Assembly: GCA_029783825.1 (NCBI GenBank)
Contig: JAREIK010000385.1
Coordinates: 1 to 64,000 of the forward strand
Length of the DNA: 64,000 nucleotides
Direction: 5' to 3'
DNA from: Sapria himalayana
Lineage: Eukaryota; Streptophyta; Magnoliopsida; Malpighiales; Rafflesiaceae
Shown: in pieces, positions 47,906 to 58,560 of the stretch
Position numbering within the stretch: position 1 is the first letter of the stretch
How the letters are laid out: the number at the start of each line of letters is the position of its first letter
Notes under the pieces: generated by a model
What the model saw: only the letters and a program-made list of their open reading frames with translations
The model's database searches: none
Told to the model about the DNA's origin: nothing
Made by a program: the position numbers and the translations under genes

Positions 47906-49250
47906 AATGAATCAAATAGCTCATTAATAGGTTCATCTCTGATCTGAGCAGGATAGAAATGTCTCTTTCCCTTAATATCAATTCTTAGTCATAAGTGATT
48001 AAATCTCCTATTTATTAGGTCAAATGAGTATGCTAGTGAAGACATGTGAACTACTACATTAATTTGAGCCTAAAGGAGATCTCATTATCTCCAAACTCAA
48101 TATGATTTGAATTTATTAATGACTATAACGACTTCATGAGAGTTATATCATGCCGAATACCAAAATCCTTAGATATATATGATGAGTGATTTTTTCTACT
48201 AATTAATAGTTCAAGTAGGGTTATAGATAAGGAAAGAAGAATAATAGATTCAAGTATAATATCTGGAATCATTCTTCATAAACTCATTAAAAAATGAGTC
48301 TTGGTCAAATAAGATAACTTTTGTACTTATTAAGATATTACTAGTCTCAAGTAAAAAATACTTACAGCTTACTTAAGTACTAGAGTATCCAATAAAGGTA
48401 CATCTTAAAACTCTAGAGATCAATTTGTCAAGACCTAGAGAGTGTTTGAGAGCACAATAAGTATATCCAAATATTCTAAAAAATAAATTAAATAATTTTT
48501 CTTCAAGATTTAAGATTTAGAAGGAATTACACTAAAAAAATAACATAAGAGAATATATAATTAAAAAGATAATTTCATATTAAAATCACATCTTCCCAAA
48601 AATATATTAGAAATTTATTTCCAAATAATAGTGTCCGAGCTATTCTCATTAAATGTTTATTATTTCTTTCAACAATCATATTTATGTAGATGTACTGATG
48701 TAAGAAGTATGCTGTATAATCTCATGATCCCTATAATGAATATTGAATCAGTTTAACATATATTATAATATATTGAACTTCAAACATTTTTAATATCTTT
48801 ATAAAATTAATTTTTTATCATTTTTTAAAAAATCTAAAAAATAGAAAAATTTGATAATTTATCTTAAAAAGTCATATCTATGTATATCTCGAACATTTAT
48901 AAAAAAAGATGATCAAATACCTAAATCTCTTTTTAGTTAGATATTTATTAGATTCTCATACTTCTAAGTCTATCAGATCGAATAAGTCCTTATTTAAGTC
49001 AAATTAGCATGTATGATAAAAAGCTCTGATGAATTTTTCTAACTGATATATTTCATACTCTAAGATCAAAATACTCTTCAGAAGAATATAAAATATTCTC
49101 AACTTGATCAGTGATATGAGACCGAGTTGAGAATACACAAACAAAATATTTAACATGCTAAAATATTTAGAAAAAGATGTTACAATATAAGAGTGAACAA
49201 AAAATCTGCTCTACTCAATCCCAAATAAAACAATTTTCAGAATTTTTAAA
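47906..49250 (-). pseudogene. copia C integrase remnant
   Basis: Minus strand: NMIVERNNKHLMRIARTLL (integrase end of the catalytic core; ~48690-48630), FWEDVI, then IFGYTYCALKHSLGLDKLISR and RCTFIGYS (~48460-48390), the copia post-core signature. Several stops. At 48980-49010 sequence related to 56640-56690 (opposite orientation) marks the pre-integrase region of the same family. Confidence 0.8.
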
Positions 49251-50150
49251 TCCTACAAATAAATATTAGTAAAAATCAAAATCAAAATAAAAATATTTAA
49301 AAAGAAAACTCACAAAAATTAAAATTGTAGAACAATTAAGATTAAGAAATATATGAAAAGATAATAAATACTCAAGCTAGATACCACCATATCTAATAAT
49401 TTTTTAATATTTATTATTAGCTAAAATAATATTTTTTGAAATAAAAATAAAATTTAACGAATAGAATACGTATACTGATAATATTACTATTAAATATTGT
49501 GTCGATAATTTATAAGTCTAAAGTGAGAATACGAGTAAAAAAATAACTAATACCCAAAAAAAAAGAGAATTTTCTATTACTATCTTATAGAGAATTTTTA
49601 TATTTACCTCTCTAATAAATATAAGTTTGAATGAATTCTATGAGGATTTGTAGATAGCTTAGATACTCAAAATATCTCTCTTAATACTATATAAAACTTT
49701 TGGTCTCCACTCTAAAAAGAATATCCAATAATTATCTCTAATGTAACTTATCATTGTAGAGTATATATACTGAACTGAGATTCTCATTCATCTACCTATG
49801 TTGTGATACTATTTCCTCATGCTAATTCCTTCAAAAAAATAAAATAAAAACTGCCCTATCTCCCCTTTCTTTTTTTATGAAAATATCAAAACCCTAATTA
49901 GTGTTTCCGCCTGTAAAAAAAAAATCACCGACTCTGTCGCCACCATTAACACAGCCACCATTGCTTGATCATTCCGTGACCATCACCGGGCCTTCTGACC
50001 CATTTTTGACATCGCTTCGTCTTTCCTTACCTGAGAAAGACTGGTTGAACTCACTTGCAGATTAGTTACAGAATTGCTGTGCGACGCTCATCCGGAACTC
50101 ACAGATTGGTTGAACAATTTCTTGTACTCACTATCTTTCAGGTGAGTGAG
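49251..50150 (-). other. Decayed 5' (gag/leader) part of copia C
   Basis: AT-rich sequence between the integrase remnant and the primer-binding site. No gag motif is recognisable. The better balanced stretch 49900-50130 (GTCGCCACCATTAACACAG) may be untranslated leader. Confidence 0.45.
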
Positions 50151-50166
50151 ACTCTGATTCCATGTT
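50151..50166 (-). other. Primer-binding site of copia C
   Basis: On the minus strand AACA (LTR end) is followed by TGGAATCAGAGTC, which matches TGGTATCAGAGC except for one inner base and the last positions. It fixes the 5' end of copia C on the minus strand. Confidence 0.6.
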
Positions 50167-50313
50167 ATAATATTATATATAAAAAATACAAAAAATACTC
50201 ATCTAACGTAATACAATCACGTCCTTATAAAATGCGTAAAATGGACACACATGAACAGTACTAGATGTAATAAACTTCCACCATATCAAAGTTTAAAGGA
50301 GATGGGCGCTAAC

Positions 50314-50547
50314 CTGCAAAGGAGGTATATTATCTGCAGCAAAAAGCATTACTCGAGCAAGTTTAATGTCATGGTGGGATGTCAGAACACACTGGACAAA
50401 CAGATTAGGCTCGCAACTGTGATTAATGAACCTCGCAACATTTCCAGTGGACCCTGCATCTATACAAAATTCTGGAGCAACATCTGACTTATGATCATCA
50501 GCTTTATCCAAGTCGATAGTTGCCATGGAAACATCTCCTAGACGCCT
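50314..50547 (-). CDS. SUVH gene exon: SET domain core
   Basis: 78 codons, phase 0 at both ends, acceptor aaacag and donor gttagc (minus). Begins RRLGDVSM, includes a charged insert (DLDKADDHKSD), then PEFCIDAGSTGNVARFINHS and CEPNLFVQ. RFINHSCEPN is the SET cofactor/active-site motif: the Asn-His pair contacts S-adenosylmethionine and the Cys is a zinc ligand of the post-SET site. It ends HHDIKLARVMLFAADNIPPL-Q, which joins directly to ELSYDYGY in the last exon. All key residues are present. Confidence 0.95.
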
Positions 50548-50608
50548 CTGTTTGAATAAGAAAATGAACAATTACTTCATAAACCAAAAGACAATATCAA
50601 TATCAATC

Positions 50609-50664
50609 TCTCTCTCGCTCACTCACTCACTCACACACTCTCTCTCTATATATATATATATATA
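50609..50664. repeat. (CT)n/(CTCA)n/(TA)n microsatellite
   Basis: Compound tract in the 1.7-kb SUVH intron, 60 bp upstream (in gene sense) of the exon acceptor. In the transcript it reads as UA then GUGA/GAGA repeats. Confidence 0.9.
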
Positions 50665-51030
50665 TTTATATTGTATAGACTCCGATCTAATATTTCACGA
50701 GCAAATGAAACATATAAATATAGATTATTTTTTTCTCATAAAAAAAATTAAAGATGAAAATTTATTATTATAATCTACGTTCATACAATATATCAGCTAA
50801 TAAATATTTTCATAAATATTTTAAAGATAACTCAACTTATTTTTATTTCATTCAAATTTGATATTTTGAATTATTATATACTAAATTGAAAAATAATATT
50901 ATAGTTTACAACTTATTATTTTTCCTTTTATTTTTAATTCCTTATTCTTCTATAGATGAGAGTACCCTACAAGTGAGATATCCCAATTCAATTAGCCTAT
51001 TATATAAAAATTTCTCTCGTACATAATTTT
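50665..51030 (+). pseudogene. Ty1/copia 3' end remnant D
   Basis: Aligns with 42340-42620 of remnant B: AATATTTCAC(G/A)AGCAAAT(G)AA, a TTTTTTTCTCA segment, a CTCAACTTATTTTT...TTCAA stretch (end of pol) and LTR-like GAGTACCCTACAAGTGAGATATCCCAAT with CTATTATATAA. Only the end of pol and the start of an LTR remain. Confidence 0.6.
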
Positions 51031-51545
51031 TGTATCCCCACCCTTTTGTCCCCCCAGACCCAACATATATTATCCCCGGATCCATATATGTACCTCAAGA
51101 CCCTGGGATTTGAGCAAGTAAGACCCACATCTCAATAACATGATACGTGATCAAACTATCTGCCTGGGAAAACATATCTAATATCCCCAGAAATCAAATT
51201 CGTGTTCCCAGGATTAGAACATCCATCGCCATCCTACTTTGCCTATCAAACTATCATATCATTAATTCTTATACATCATTTTAACATTTACGTTTTCTAT
51301 AGAAACAGAATTATTTTTCTGACTTCATTTTATAAATAATTATTACGCAGCTAACATTTACTGTCATAACCCATAATTAGCCTAAAAATATATTTTAAAA
51401 AACTTGTTCTTTTGTATGCTTACCTATTTTGTTTACAGTGATGATATTTATGTATATATGTTTTTAATTATTCTTACATATTAGATGAGAATTTTTCTTC
51501 TCTCTTCAATATTTTTATTATTCTAATATATTATACAAGAATTAT

Positions 51546-52049
51546 TTATGATCATAATTATTAAATCGAGATTTGAATCGATAATTAAAATATTTGATTA
51601 GTAAATCAAGACTCAAATTAAATCAAATCGTGAATCAAAATTTTTTACCTTTTTTTTTCACGTTAATTAATTCATATTTCCTACAGTTGATAAATATTTT
51701 TTTGGTATTTTATTAATTTTATTTTTGTCTTTTTTGATATTTTATTATTTTTACGTTAAATTCGTAATACCAGATATTGAGGTTATTTTTTCCACGTTAA
51801 TTAATTTCTACAGTCGACAATTTTTTTTTGTATTAATTTTTATTTTTGTGACTTTTTGAGAATTTTGATTCCTTGAAAATTGATATTAAATCAATTCATG
51901 CGAATCAATTTATAATTCAGCAATTCAACATTCTATTCATGTATATTTTTAATTTTTTTAAAAGAGTCAGATCGTTTATCACCTGAATCATGAATCACGT
52001 CGTAAATCGAATCATGGATAATATGATTTTGATAATAATGCTTATGATC
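51546..52049. mobile_element. Candidate MITE in the 1.7-kb SUVH intron
   Basis: The octamer ttatgatc occurs at 51546-51553 and 52042-52049. Just inside lie AATTATTAAATCGAGATTTG and, on the minus strand, ATTATTATCAAAATCATATT, weak terminal inverted repeats, and further in TTTGAATCG versus CATGATTCG. Inside, a segment with CACGTTAATTAATT(C/T) is duplicated 134 bp apart (51659, 51793). The evidence is suggestive only. Confidence 0.4.
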
Positions 52050-52230
52050 CTAATGTATTACATGAGAATATATCATTTAGCAAGACAATAATCTATGTCA
52101 ATGAAATTACTATTGTATTGAACTCAAATTAATGAATTCAAAAGACTGATGAGTAGATATCACCAAGATAAGAAAATAAACAAACAAATTGAAAAGACGA
52201 TTTATATCCAATAATTTTTTGTCAATGCAC

Positions 52231-52413
52231 CTCTCTTCCATCAAGCCCCTTCATTGTCTGCAAGCAGTCGATGTCAAAAATATAACTGTTTTCGGAGACA
52301 TCATCAAGGTCTTCAGTTCTGGTCAGAATACCAGTGTATTCACACACAGGTGCTCCAGAAGGTATGAAATCCCACGATCTCACAGCCCATCCTTTTTTAG
52401 GGGTACGGAAAAC
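52231..52413 (-). CDS. SUVH gene exon: N-terminal half of SET domain
   Basis: 61 codons, phase 0 at both ends, acceptor attgaaatag and donor gtgcat (minus). Reads VFRTPKKGWAVRSWDFIPSG then APVCEYTGILTRTEDLDD, VSENSYIFDIDCLQTMKG and LDGRE. GWAVRSWDFIPSGAPVCEY is the SET-N cofactor-binding strand with the G-x-G-like KKGW. No anomaly. Confidence 0.95.
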
Positions 52414-52511
52414 CTATTTCAATAACCCAACAAAAACCCAACATGAATCCACCAGCGCACAGCTAAATCGGTAATAAATCTGCAATAAACACATGAAAAT
52501 AATTTTGAAAC

Positions 52512-52617
52512 CTCAAGTCTGAATTTCAAGCCTTTTTGAGAGGTCCTATTTATGCAAGAAGGTCCACAAGTGCAATTAGGCCCACATTCAAACACCACAT
52601 CCTTTGCTTCAATTAAT
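52512..52617 (-). CDS. SUVH gene exon: end of pre-SET domain
   Basis: 106 bp: acceptor cccattgtag, donor gtttca (minus). The first base completes an Arg codon split with the 61715 exon (AG|A). Reads LIEAKDVVFECGPNCTCGPS then CINRTSQKGLKFRLE. Four cysteines (C-x3-C-x-C-x3-C) complete the nine-Cys zinc cluster of the pre-SET domain. The 98-bp intron below it is the only compact intron of the gene here. Confidence 0.95.
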
Positions 52618-54939
52618 CTACAATGGGTTAAGCAAAGGAACGCTTACATTTATGTTCAAAACTAAATCAACCCTGAAAAATAAGAAGAAAATACTTCTTG
52701 GAGAGTGTATTTTATTAAATATCTAATTTATCATCATAATTATCATTATCAAAATACATTCTCAATATCATCATGACCGACCATATGATTTTATATTTTT
52801 AATCAATATAATTTGCTCAAACTTACACAAATCTAATTCATGTATGTCATCTCTTATTACATTTATTAACATTTTTACTAAACAACCTTTTATTCTATAT
52901 TAATTAATAATCTAATAATCTAAATATTTTTTAAAATGAGTGAAATATGGTCACTTCATATATTGACATAATATAAGACATTTTTTTCTAATTTTATTCT
53001 TAAATAGACTGATGACTAGATAATTATCATATTTTTATTTCTAGATGTATCGCTAAAAATTTTTTCTCATGTCAATTTAAACATGTGTATTTTTTTTTTT
53101 ATGATGACCATCTAATGAGTGGCTTCAACTTGTCTTACATTAACATAGCATTCTTATTTATAAAATATTATTATTTTTAGCCAATCACAAATATTTTTCA
53201 ATTATATATTTCTGATATCATCTTTCATTTCATCTAACTATTTCTAATTCTATGATATATAAATTTTAATTTTATAATTCATTTGAAATATAAATATTAA
53301 ATATTAAAAAAAACATATATTATAATATCATCATACCTTCCACTGCAATTGGGTTATTTAACTAAAAAGTAGACAAGACATTTATTCTAAAAAAAAATAC
53401 CTTATTAGCTTATCATTAAATAATATATTTTCACTAGTTTAACCATACTATCTATGAATACGATATGACAAAACCTTTATTCTTAAAAAAGTATTCTATT
53501 AACTCATCAAAAGTTATAGTAAAAAAATAAAACTTGATGTTGATTCTTAGTATAATTCTACTTATGAGTAGAATAAAAAAATAAAACTTAGGGTTAATTC
53601 TTTGAATAATCCTACTAAAATTGATATTCACTTTACATCCCACATATGAAGTATATACTTATTACAATACATTCATATATATACTCTTAATAATATGAAG
53701 GTAATAAATATATACTTCTTTTCTTTTTAGTGCCCACAAAATTAATTCTCACAAAAATTTATCATATGACTTAGTAAAATTATTAAAAAACACAAATATT
53801 TTTAATTTCTTTATATTTATTTATAGAGGAAACTAAAATTCCATTTATTGTTTTATGGAAGTTCATAAACCCAAATTATTCAACTAGAGCTCGAACATGA
53901 TTTTTTTGTCAGGAGATTATAAACCTCCTGACATTTGAACCACTCAGTGATAAATTCATGTTATTTGATTGTTATGTGGCAGTCCCTAGAGTGATATGCA
54001 AGATCATATGAAAGTTAGCAGCATCATTATACTCAATTCATAAAACAAATATATAATATAATTTCATAACTTCTTAGACTGAGATTACTATGAATTAAAG
54101 AGCAAGAGCAGCTGATTACTCATTTTGCAGTATCATTGTATTCATCATTAACTTGCTATCAGACAAATTTTTAATTTTTCATAGACAGATCTTGCCTGAT
54201 AGTAAGTTTCTCATCAGTCCAAAATTATATCGCCGAGCATTTCACTTTACAATTTATACAAGACAAAATAAGATATACTTAAAAGATAGCTTATTTGGCA
54301 TATACTAATAATGGAGGTGATACAACTTACAAGTAATTACAGAGGCTAATATGAGAGTTTAGTTCAGTACACATCATTGTTATTTAAGGCGCAAGGCGCA
54401 CTGAGGCGCAAAAGCCTTTTGGGGCCTTAAGGCGCAAGGCGCACTTGAGGCGCGGGCTTTTTTATTTGAGGCACACCTAGCCTAATACACATAAAAATTA
54501 TACATTTTACTAAATATAATCTTTACTTTTCATCTAATAATAAACTAAAGAAAATCAAAAATAAAAATCAAATATTAATAGTGCTCCCATCATCCAAACA
54601 TTCAAAGTTTCAAAATAAAATAACAAACATTCAAAGTTCTAAAATAAAATAAACACTCATGTATCTACATCTAAATCTAAATCAAGAAAGTCTTAATCAA
54701 TATCAACCTCATCATCAATCTTCCACTCTCCCTCTTCTTCATCTTCCTCTCTCGATGAATAGATCATCTCTTCATCTTCATCAATCAAAGCAAGAATAAG
54801 AGTATGTTTAGAGTTAGATGGTCTTGACTAAGAAGCACGGACACGGACACGGACACGGGGATACAACACGGCAGGATACGAGGACACGGCAAATTCTAAA
54901 AAACTAGGATACGGATTCGGCTAGGATGCGTCATGATAA

Positions 54940-55275
54940 AAAAATTAAAAATAAAAATTATTTTCTTTATAAATAATAGGTATTTTATTAAATAAAATAA
55001 ATTAAATTAAAATATTTTAGTTTATAAAATAAATAAATATATTTTTATTTTATAAAATAAAAATATTATATTTTATTTTATTTTATAAGATAATATTTAT
55101 AATTATTTTATTTTATAAGATAATATTTATAATTATTTTATTTTATAAAATAATATTTTAAAATTATCTTATTTTATATAAAAATATATTTTTTTTATTT
55201 TATAAAATAAAATATTTTATTTTATCTTATTAAAATATTTTATTTTATTTTATTAAAATATTTTATTTTATTTTA
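54940..55275. repeat. A/T-only block of TTTTATTTTATAAAATAA repeats
   Basis: Over 300 bp with hardly any G or C, made of TTTTATTTTATAA(A/G)ATAA(T)A-type short repeats that are largely self-complementary (TTTTATAAAATAA and its inverse). Confidence 0.85.
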
Positions 55276-55660
55276 CCGCCCGCCTACCTTCCCCCTCAAT
55301 TCCCGTCCGCCTGCCTCCCCCCTCAATTCCCGTCCGCCTGCCTCCCCCCTCAATTCCCGTCCGCCTGCCTCCCCCCTCAATTCCCGTCCGCCTGCCTCCC
55401 CCCTCAATTCCCGTCCGCCTTCCCCCTCAATTCCTGTATGCCTGCATCATCCCTCAATTCCCACCCGCCTGCCTTCTCCTCAATTCCCGCCCACCCCCTG
55501 CCTCCTCCCCCTCAATTCCCGCCCACCTGCCTCCCCCTCAATTCCCGCCCATCCCCTGCCTCCCCCCCTCAATTCGCGCCCGCCCCTTGCCTCCCCCCTC
55601 AATTCGCGCTCGCCCCCTGCCTCCCCCCCTCAAATCACGCCTTCCCTCTGCCCTCTTCCG
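55276..55660. repeat. 27-bp C-rich minisatellite
   Basis: About 14 copies. The first five to six are nearly identical 27-mers (CCCGTCCGCCTGCCTCCCCC then CTCAATT); later ones vary to 20-31 bp (CCCGCCCACC..., TTCGCGCCCGCC). The minus strand has runs of G (GGGGGG, GG, GG, GGG per unit) that could form G-quadruplexes. This is also the template strand relationship to note: the SUVH transcript (minus sense) would contain the G-rich strand. Open frames across it are artefacts. Confidence 0.95.
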
Positions 55661-56599
55661 CCCACTGGACGTCCGATACGCCACCGTCCAATATGCCACG
55701 TGGCGTATCAGATACGAATTTATCAATGATACGCCACGTGGCGTATCGGACACGTATCCGTGCCGTGTCCGTGCTTCCTTGCCTACTGCGCCTCACCCAC
55801 CTACGCCTCGCCTAAAGCAAGGCATTTTTCCCGGGAGTGGTGACGCCTGAGCTTTAGGCACGCCTTTCATTACTATAGTACACATATTATATGAGAATGA
55901 GTCAGTTAAGAATTACTAGAAGTTATTTTCAAAACAGAGAATGAGATCTCTAGAGACAATTGAGGGGGACAAGCTACTATCAGATCCATTGAGAAATCCT
56001 TACAAATTTCTCCTATCATAACCCATAACCCCTATTGAAGACTGATTTTCGAGATTCCTCTTTAATAGGATAACAACAAATTCTTCTCGATCTTTAAGTA
56101 CTACTATTCTTATGATTCATTCTTCCACTTCAAACACTTAGATTGTCAACTTAAGAGTTACTATATCATATTATAAGTAATCATTTTTTTTAATTTTTTT
56201 TTATTCCGTGAGTATTACGATATCCAATATAAGTCATCAATATTAATTGAGTATGTCAGTATTCAACTTTTTCCCTTATATCTTCATCATATAATTACTT
56301 ATTCTTGATTATTTTACTAATCTATTTTCAGGAGTTATTTATTTATGCAACTCATGCTGAAATTATTTTCACTCATATTGATGTTTGTTTGCAGGATGAG
56401 AAGAGTTCAACAAAAATTTTGTTCATGATTAAATAGAGTGAACTGTATGTTTTCTCTTTTATGATACAATATCTCACTACATAATTGAGTATGATTACCA
56501 AATTACATGTACATTCTCGAGTTAACCATTTATACCCGACTATGATGAGATATTATATTCTAGTCTTACAAGTAATTTTAGCCTATAATATAAGATAAG

Positions 56600-58560
56600 T
56601 CTTATAAAAAAATATATATCAGAATTTCATATATTGCATGCTAGATTGGCGTAAGAACCTATTCGATCTGATAGGTTCAGAAATATGTAAATTTAATAGA
56701 GTTGAAACCTAGAATATCTTTAGATATTTTGTTATTTTTAGTAATAATTATTTATAATTTAGATGAGTATTTTTTTTTCATTTTAAATCATATATTTTTT
56801 TATTTTTTGATCATTTTATAAAATAAAAAAAATTAATTTTAAAAAAATATAAAAAAAAAATAATAATATATCAAAGTATATGTCAAATAATTTCAATACT
56901 TATTATATGAATTACAAAATTATATACTAAACTTTCTTTGCTGGCACACCCCACAGAATAAGATAGTAAAAAAAGATATTTAATTGAGATAACTCAGACA
57001 CTTATCTTTGAAAGAAGTGTTCTATAATATTTTTGAGAATATATGATATAAACTATAAACAAACTCAATTACAAAATTATATACTATTCTATCTTATCAT
57101 GTGCTCTTTCAGTTCTTACATCCTAGAAAGAGATTATTTGACCTATCTCGTAAAATTTTTGAGAAGACTTGAATTATTCATTATTTATCCTCAAGAAGAG
57201 GTATGATGATACCTAAGGATTGAGTACTAACATTAACTTTTTTGAGCATTACTTGTATATTAGTGAGATTAAAAAGAGTAAAAATTCAAAAAATACATCT
57301 AGACCCATTATTTTTCTCTACTCATCTATTGTCCTACTTGTAACTTCAATTACAAGAGAGAGTAATCCATCAATTATATTTAAACTATTCGATCTATATT
57401 ATGCCTACACTCCTATTAAGTGATGAAATAACCCAACCAGTATAGATCAAGTCGAATCTAAAGAGAATAAGATTTCATAAGAAAGGAAATTTACCCCGAG
57501 AATCATTTCCAAATTACACAATAATTCATGAATATACTCTAATTATGATCCATGATGAGCTAAAGATTTAAATAATTTTACTACCGTATACTTAGAATTT
57601 ATACTATAAGATGAGGACATGCATAATATGTTTTAAAAAAAGATGAATTTACTAAGAAGCCAGATAATCCATTAGTTAGTCCCTTTAATTTTGATCTTTT
57701 AATATCTCTTCGAAAATATCTCAAAAAAAGCTGTATTCAACAATTGATTCTACAAGATTTGTTGTGCTCATCGTACAAGAATATCTATATCTTATTCTGA
57801 GATATTATATCAGCAAAGATTGTGTCAACTAATATTGAAAGAGATAGATATCATTCACTTTAATAAGACTTAGAAATAAGAACCTCAATCTTGAAAAGAT
57901 TTAATAAATATTTACTATGAAGAAAAATATAGATGAGAGGGTTGATCATCTTTAAATAAAACTTATTGCGAGAATGTTTACTTTAATATTTGGTGTGAAT
58001 TACTAAAATACTCTTTCTAAAAATCAAAATGATCTTCATATGAATTTTTATTTCGCTGATAACATTTCACAAAAAGAGGATATCATAGCTATGGGTGAAG
58101 AATTTTTTTTCTTGATGATACTCTAGAGGAAGAAGCATACATGGATCAAATACTTTGATTTCAAGCAACGCATTCAGACATATTTTACAGATTACATAAA
58201 GTATTATATGACCTAAAATAAACATAGAAAACTTGGTTTGCAAAATTTTTGGATTAATTCTGATTAAAATATTATTTTGATTATTATTTACATTAATGCT
58301 ATTTTGCTTATGATAGATGATTAATTAGAAATCACTGAGAAGGCATGAGTTGACACACTTATAGAAATATTGTGAAAAATCTTGAGTCTCAGATACTTTT
58401 TTTTAGAAAAGATGTGATTCGCTACAAGATAGAGAATACATTGTACCTCGTTAAACCTACACAAATTTGAAAATTTAAAATAGTTAACATACAATCATGT
58501 GCAACTAGTCAAAACATAGAATAAGAAATACTATATATAATTTGTTTTGATTATTTGTTT
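56600..58560 (+). pseudogene. Ty1/copia pol remnant E
   Basis: Plus strand. The pre-integrase region at 56640-56690 matches copia C (48980-49010, opposite orientation). The post-integrase region is at 57180-57260 (DVTFFE-like with NINFFEHYLY), the RT linker at 57670-57760 and the RT start at 57955-58010 (KLIARMFTLIFGVNY). Then come an EEEAYMDQ segment (58130), a TWFAKFLD segment (58230) and a late RT segment near 58390-58450. Heavily interrupted; LTRs not assigned. Confidence 0.65.

Larger units (their letters stand above)
43188..50290 (-). mobile_element. Ty1/copia element C, split by a hAT insertion
   Basis: Minus-strand copia: primer-binding site at ~50151-50164, integrase pieces 48300-49050, then (after the hAT) RT 43915-44160 and RNase H traces to ~43540. 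LTR-like sequence is seen at both ends: plus 43222-43265 and 50185-50227 both contain ATACAAAAAAT followed by AATACAATCA(C/T)G or its variant ATTATACAATCATG. The hAT at 44530-47897 lies between integrase and RT, and its target octamer reads as a short overlap of the copia sequence. The 5' LTR end lies less than ~150 bp from the SUVH splice donor at 50313. Confidence 0.75.
30440..50313 (-). other. Giant last intron of the SUVH gene (~19.9 kb)
   Basis: Donor gttagc at 50313 (minus) and acceptor tcttcttttag ending at 30440. It contains, from the donor side, a minus-strand copia element carrying a nested hAT, a plus-strand copia remnant, a Ty3 chromovirus, a MITE, an old hAT copy, another copia remnant and a GA-rich tract. 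An alternative is that the real last exon has been replaced and 30326-30439 belongs to a second gene copy, but perfect phase and continuity of the SET motif make one gene far more likely. Confidence 0.8.
54831..55777. mobile_element. Nested element with GAAGCACGGACACGG ends, ~0.95 kb
   Basis: Left end AGAAGCACGGACACGGACAC, right end on the minus strand GAAGCACGGACACGGCACGG. Flanking octamers cttgacta (54823-54830) and cttgccta (55778-55785) match at 7 of 8. Near the right end an inverted repeat GATACGCCACGTGGCGTATC (55729-55748) is a perfect 20-bp palindrome. The interior has two blocks: pure A/T sequence (54940-55275) and the C-rich minisatellite. No transposase is visible. Confidence 0.75.
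54375..55876. mobile_element. GGCG-rich DNA transposon, ~1.5 kb, with nested insert
   Basis: The nonamer agtacacat flanks it on both sides (54366-54374, 55877-55885). Ends are CATTGTTATTTAAGGCGCAAGG and, on the minus strand, ATAGTAATGAAAGGCGTGCC, imperfect inverted repeats; both subterminal regions repeat AAGGCGC/GAGGCGC motifs. A minus-strand stretch at 54690-54800 encodes an acidic Asp/Glu-rich tail (EDEEEGEWKIDDEVDID) like the C-terminus of some plant hAT transposases, so this is probably a deletion derivative. A 9-bp duplication would also fit a Mutator-like element. The left and right arms are separated by the element at 54831-55777. Confidence 0.7.

Noticed and set aside
47662..47947. 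Arg/Pro/Gly-rich overlapping frames on both strands
   Set aside because: GC-rich subterminal repeats of the hAT element.
43188..50290. Endogenous pararetrovirus
   Set aside because: Retroelement pieces follow copia domain order (integrase before RT) with LTR and primer site; no movement or coat protein motifs.
55438..55850. Pro-rich (plus) and Gly/Arg-rich (minus) frames
   Set aside because: Translations of the 27-bp C-rich minisatellite and element ends.
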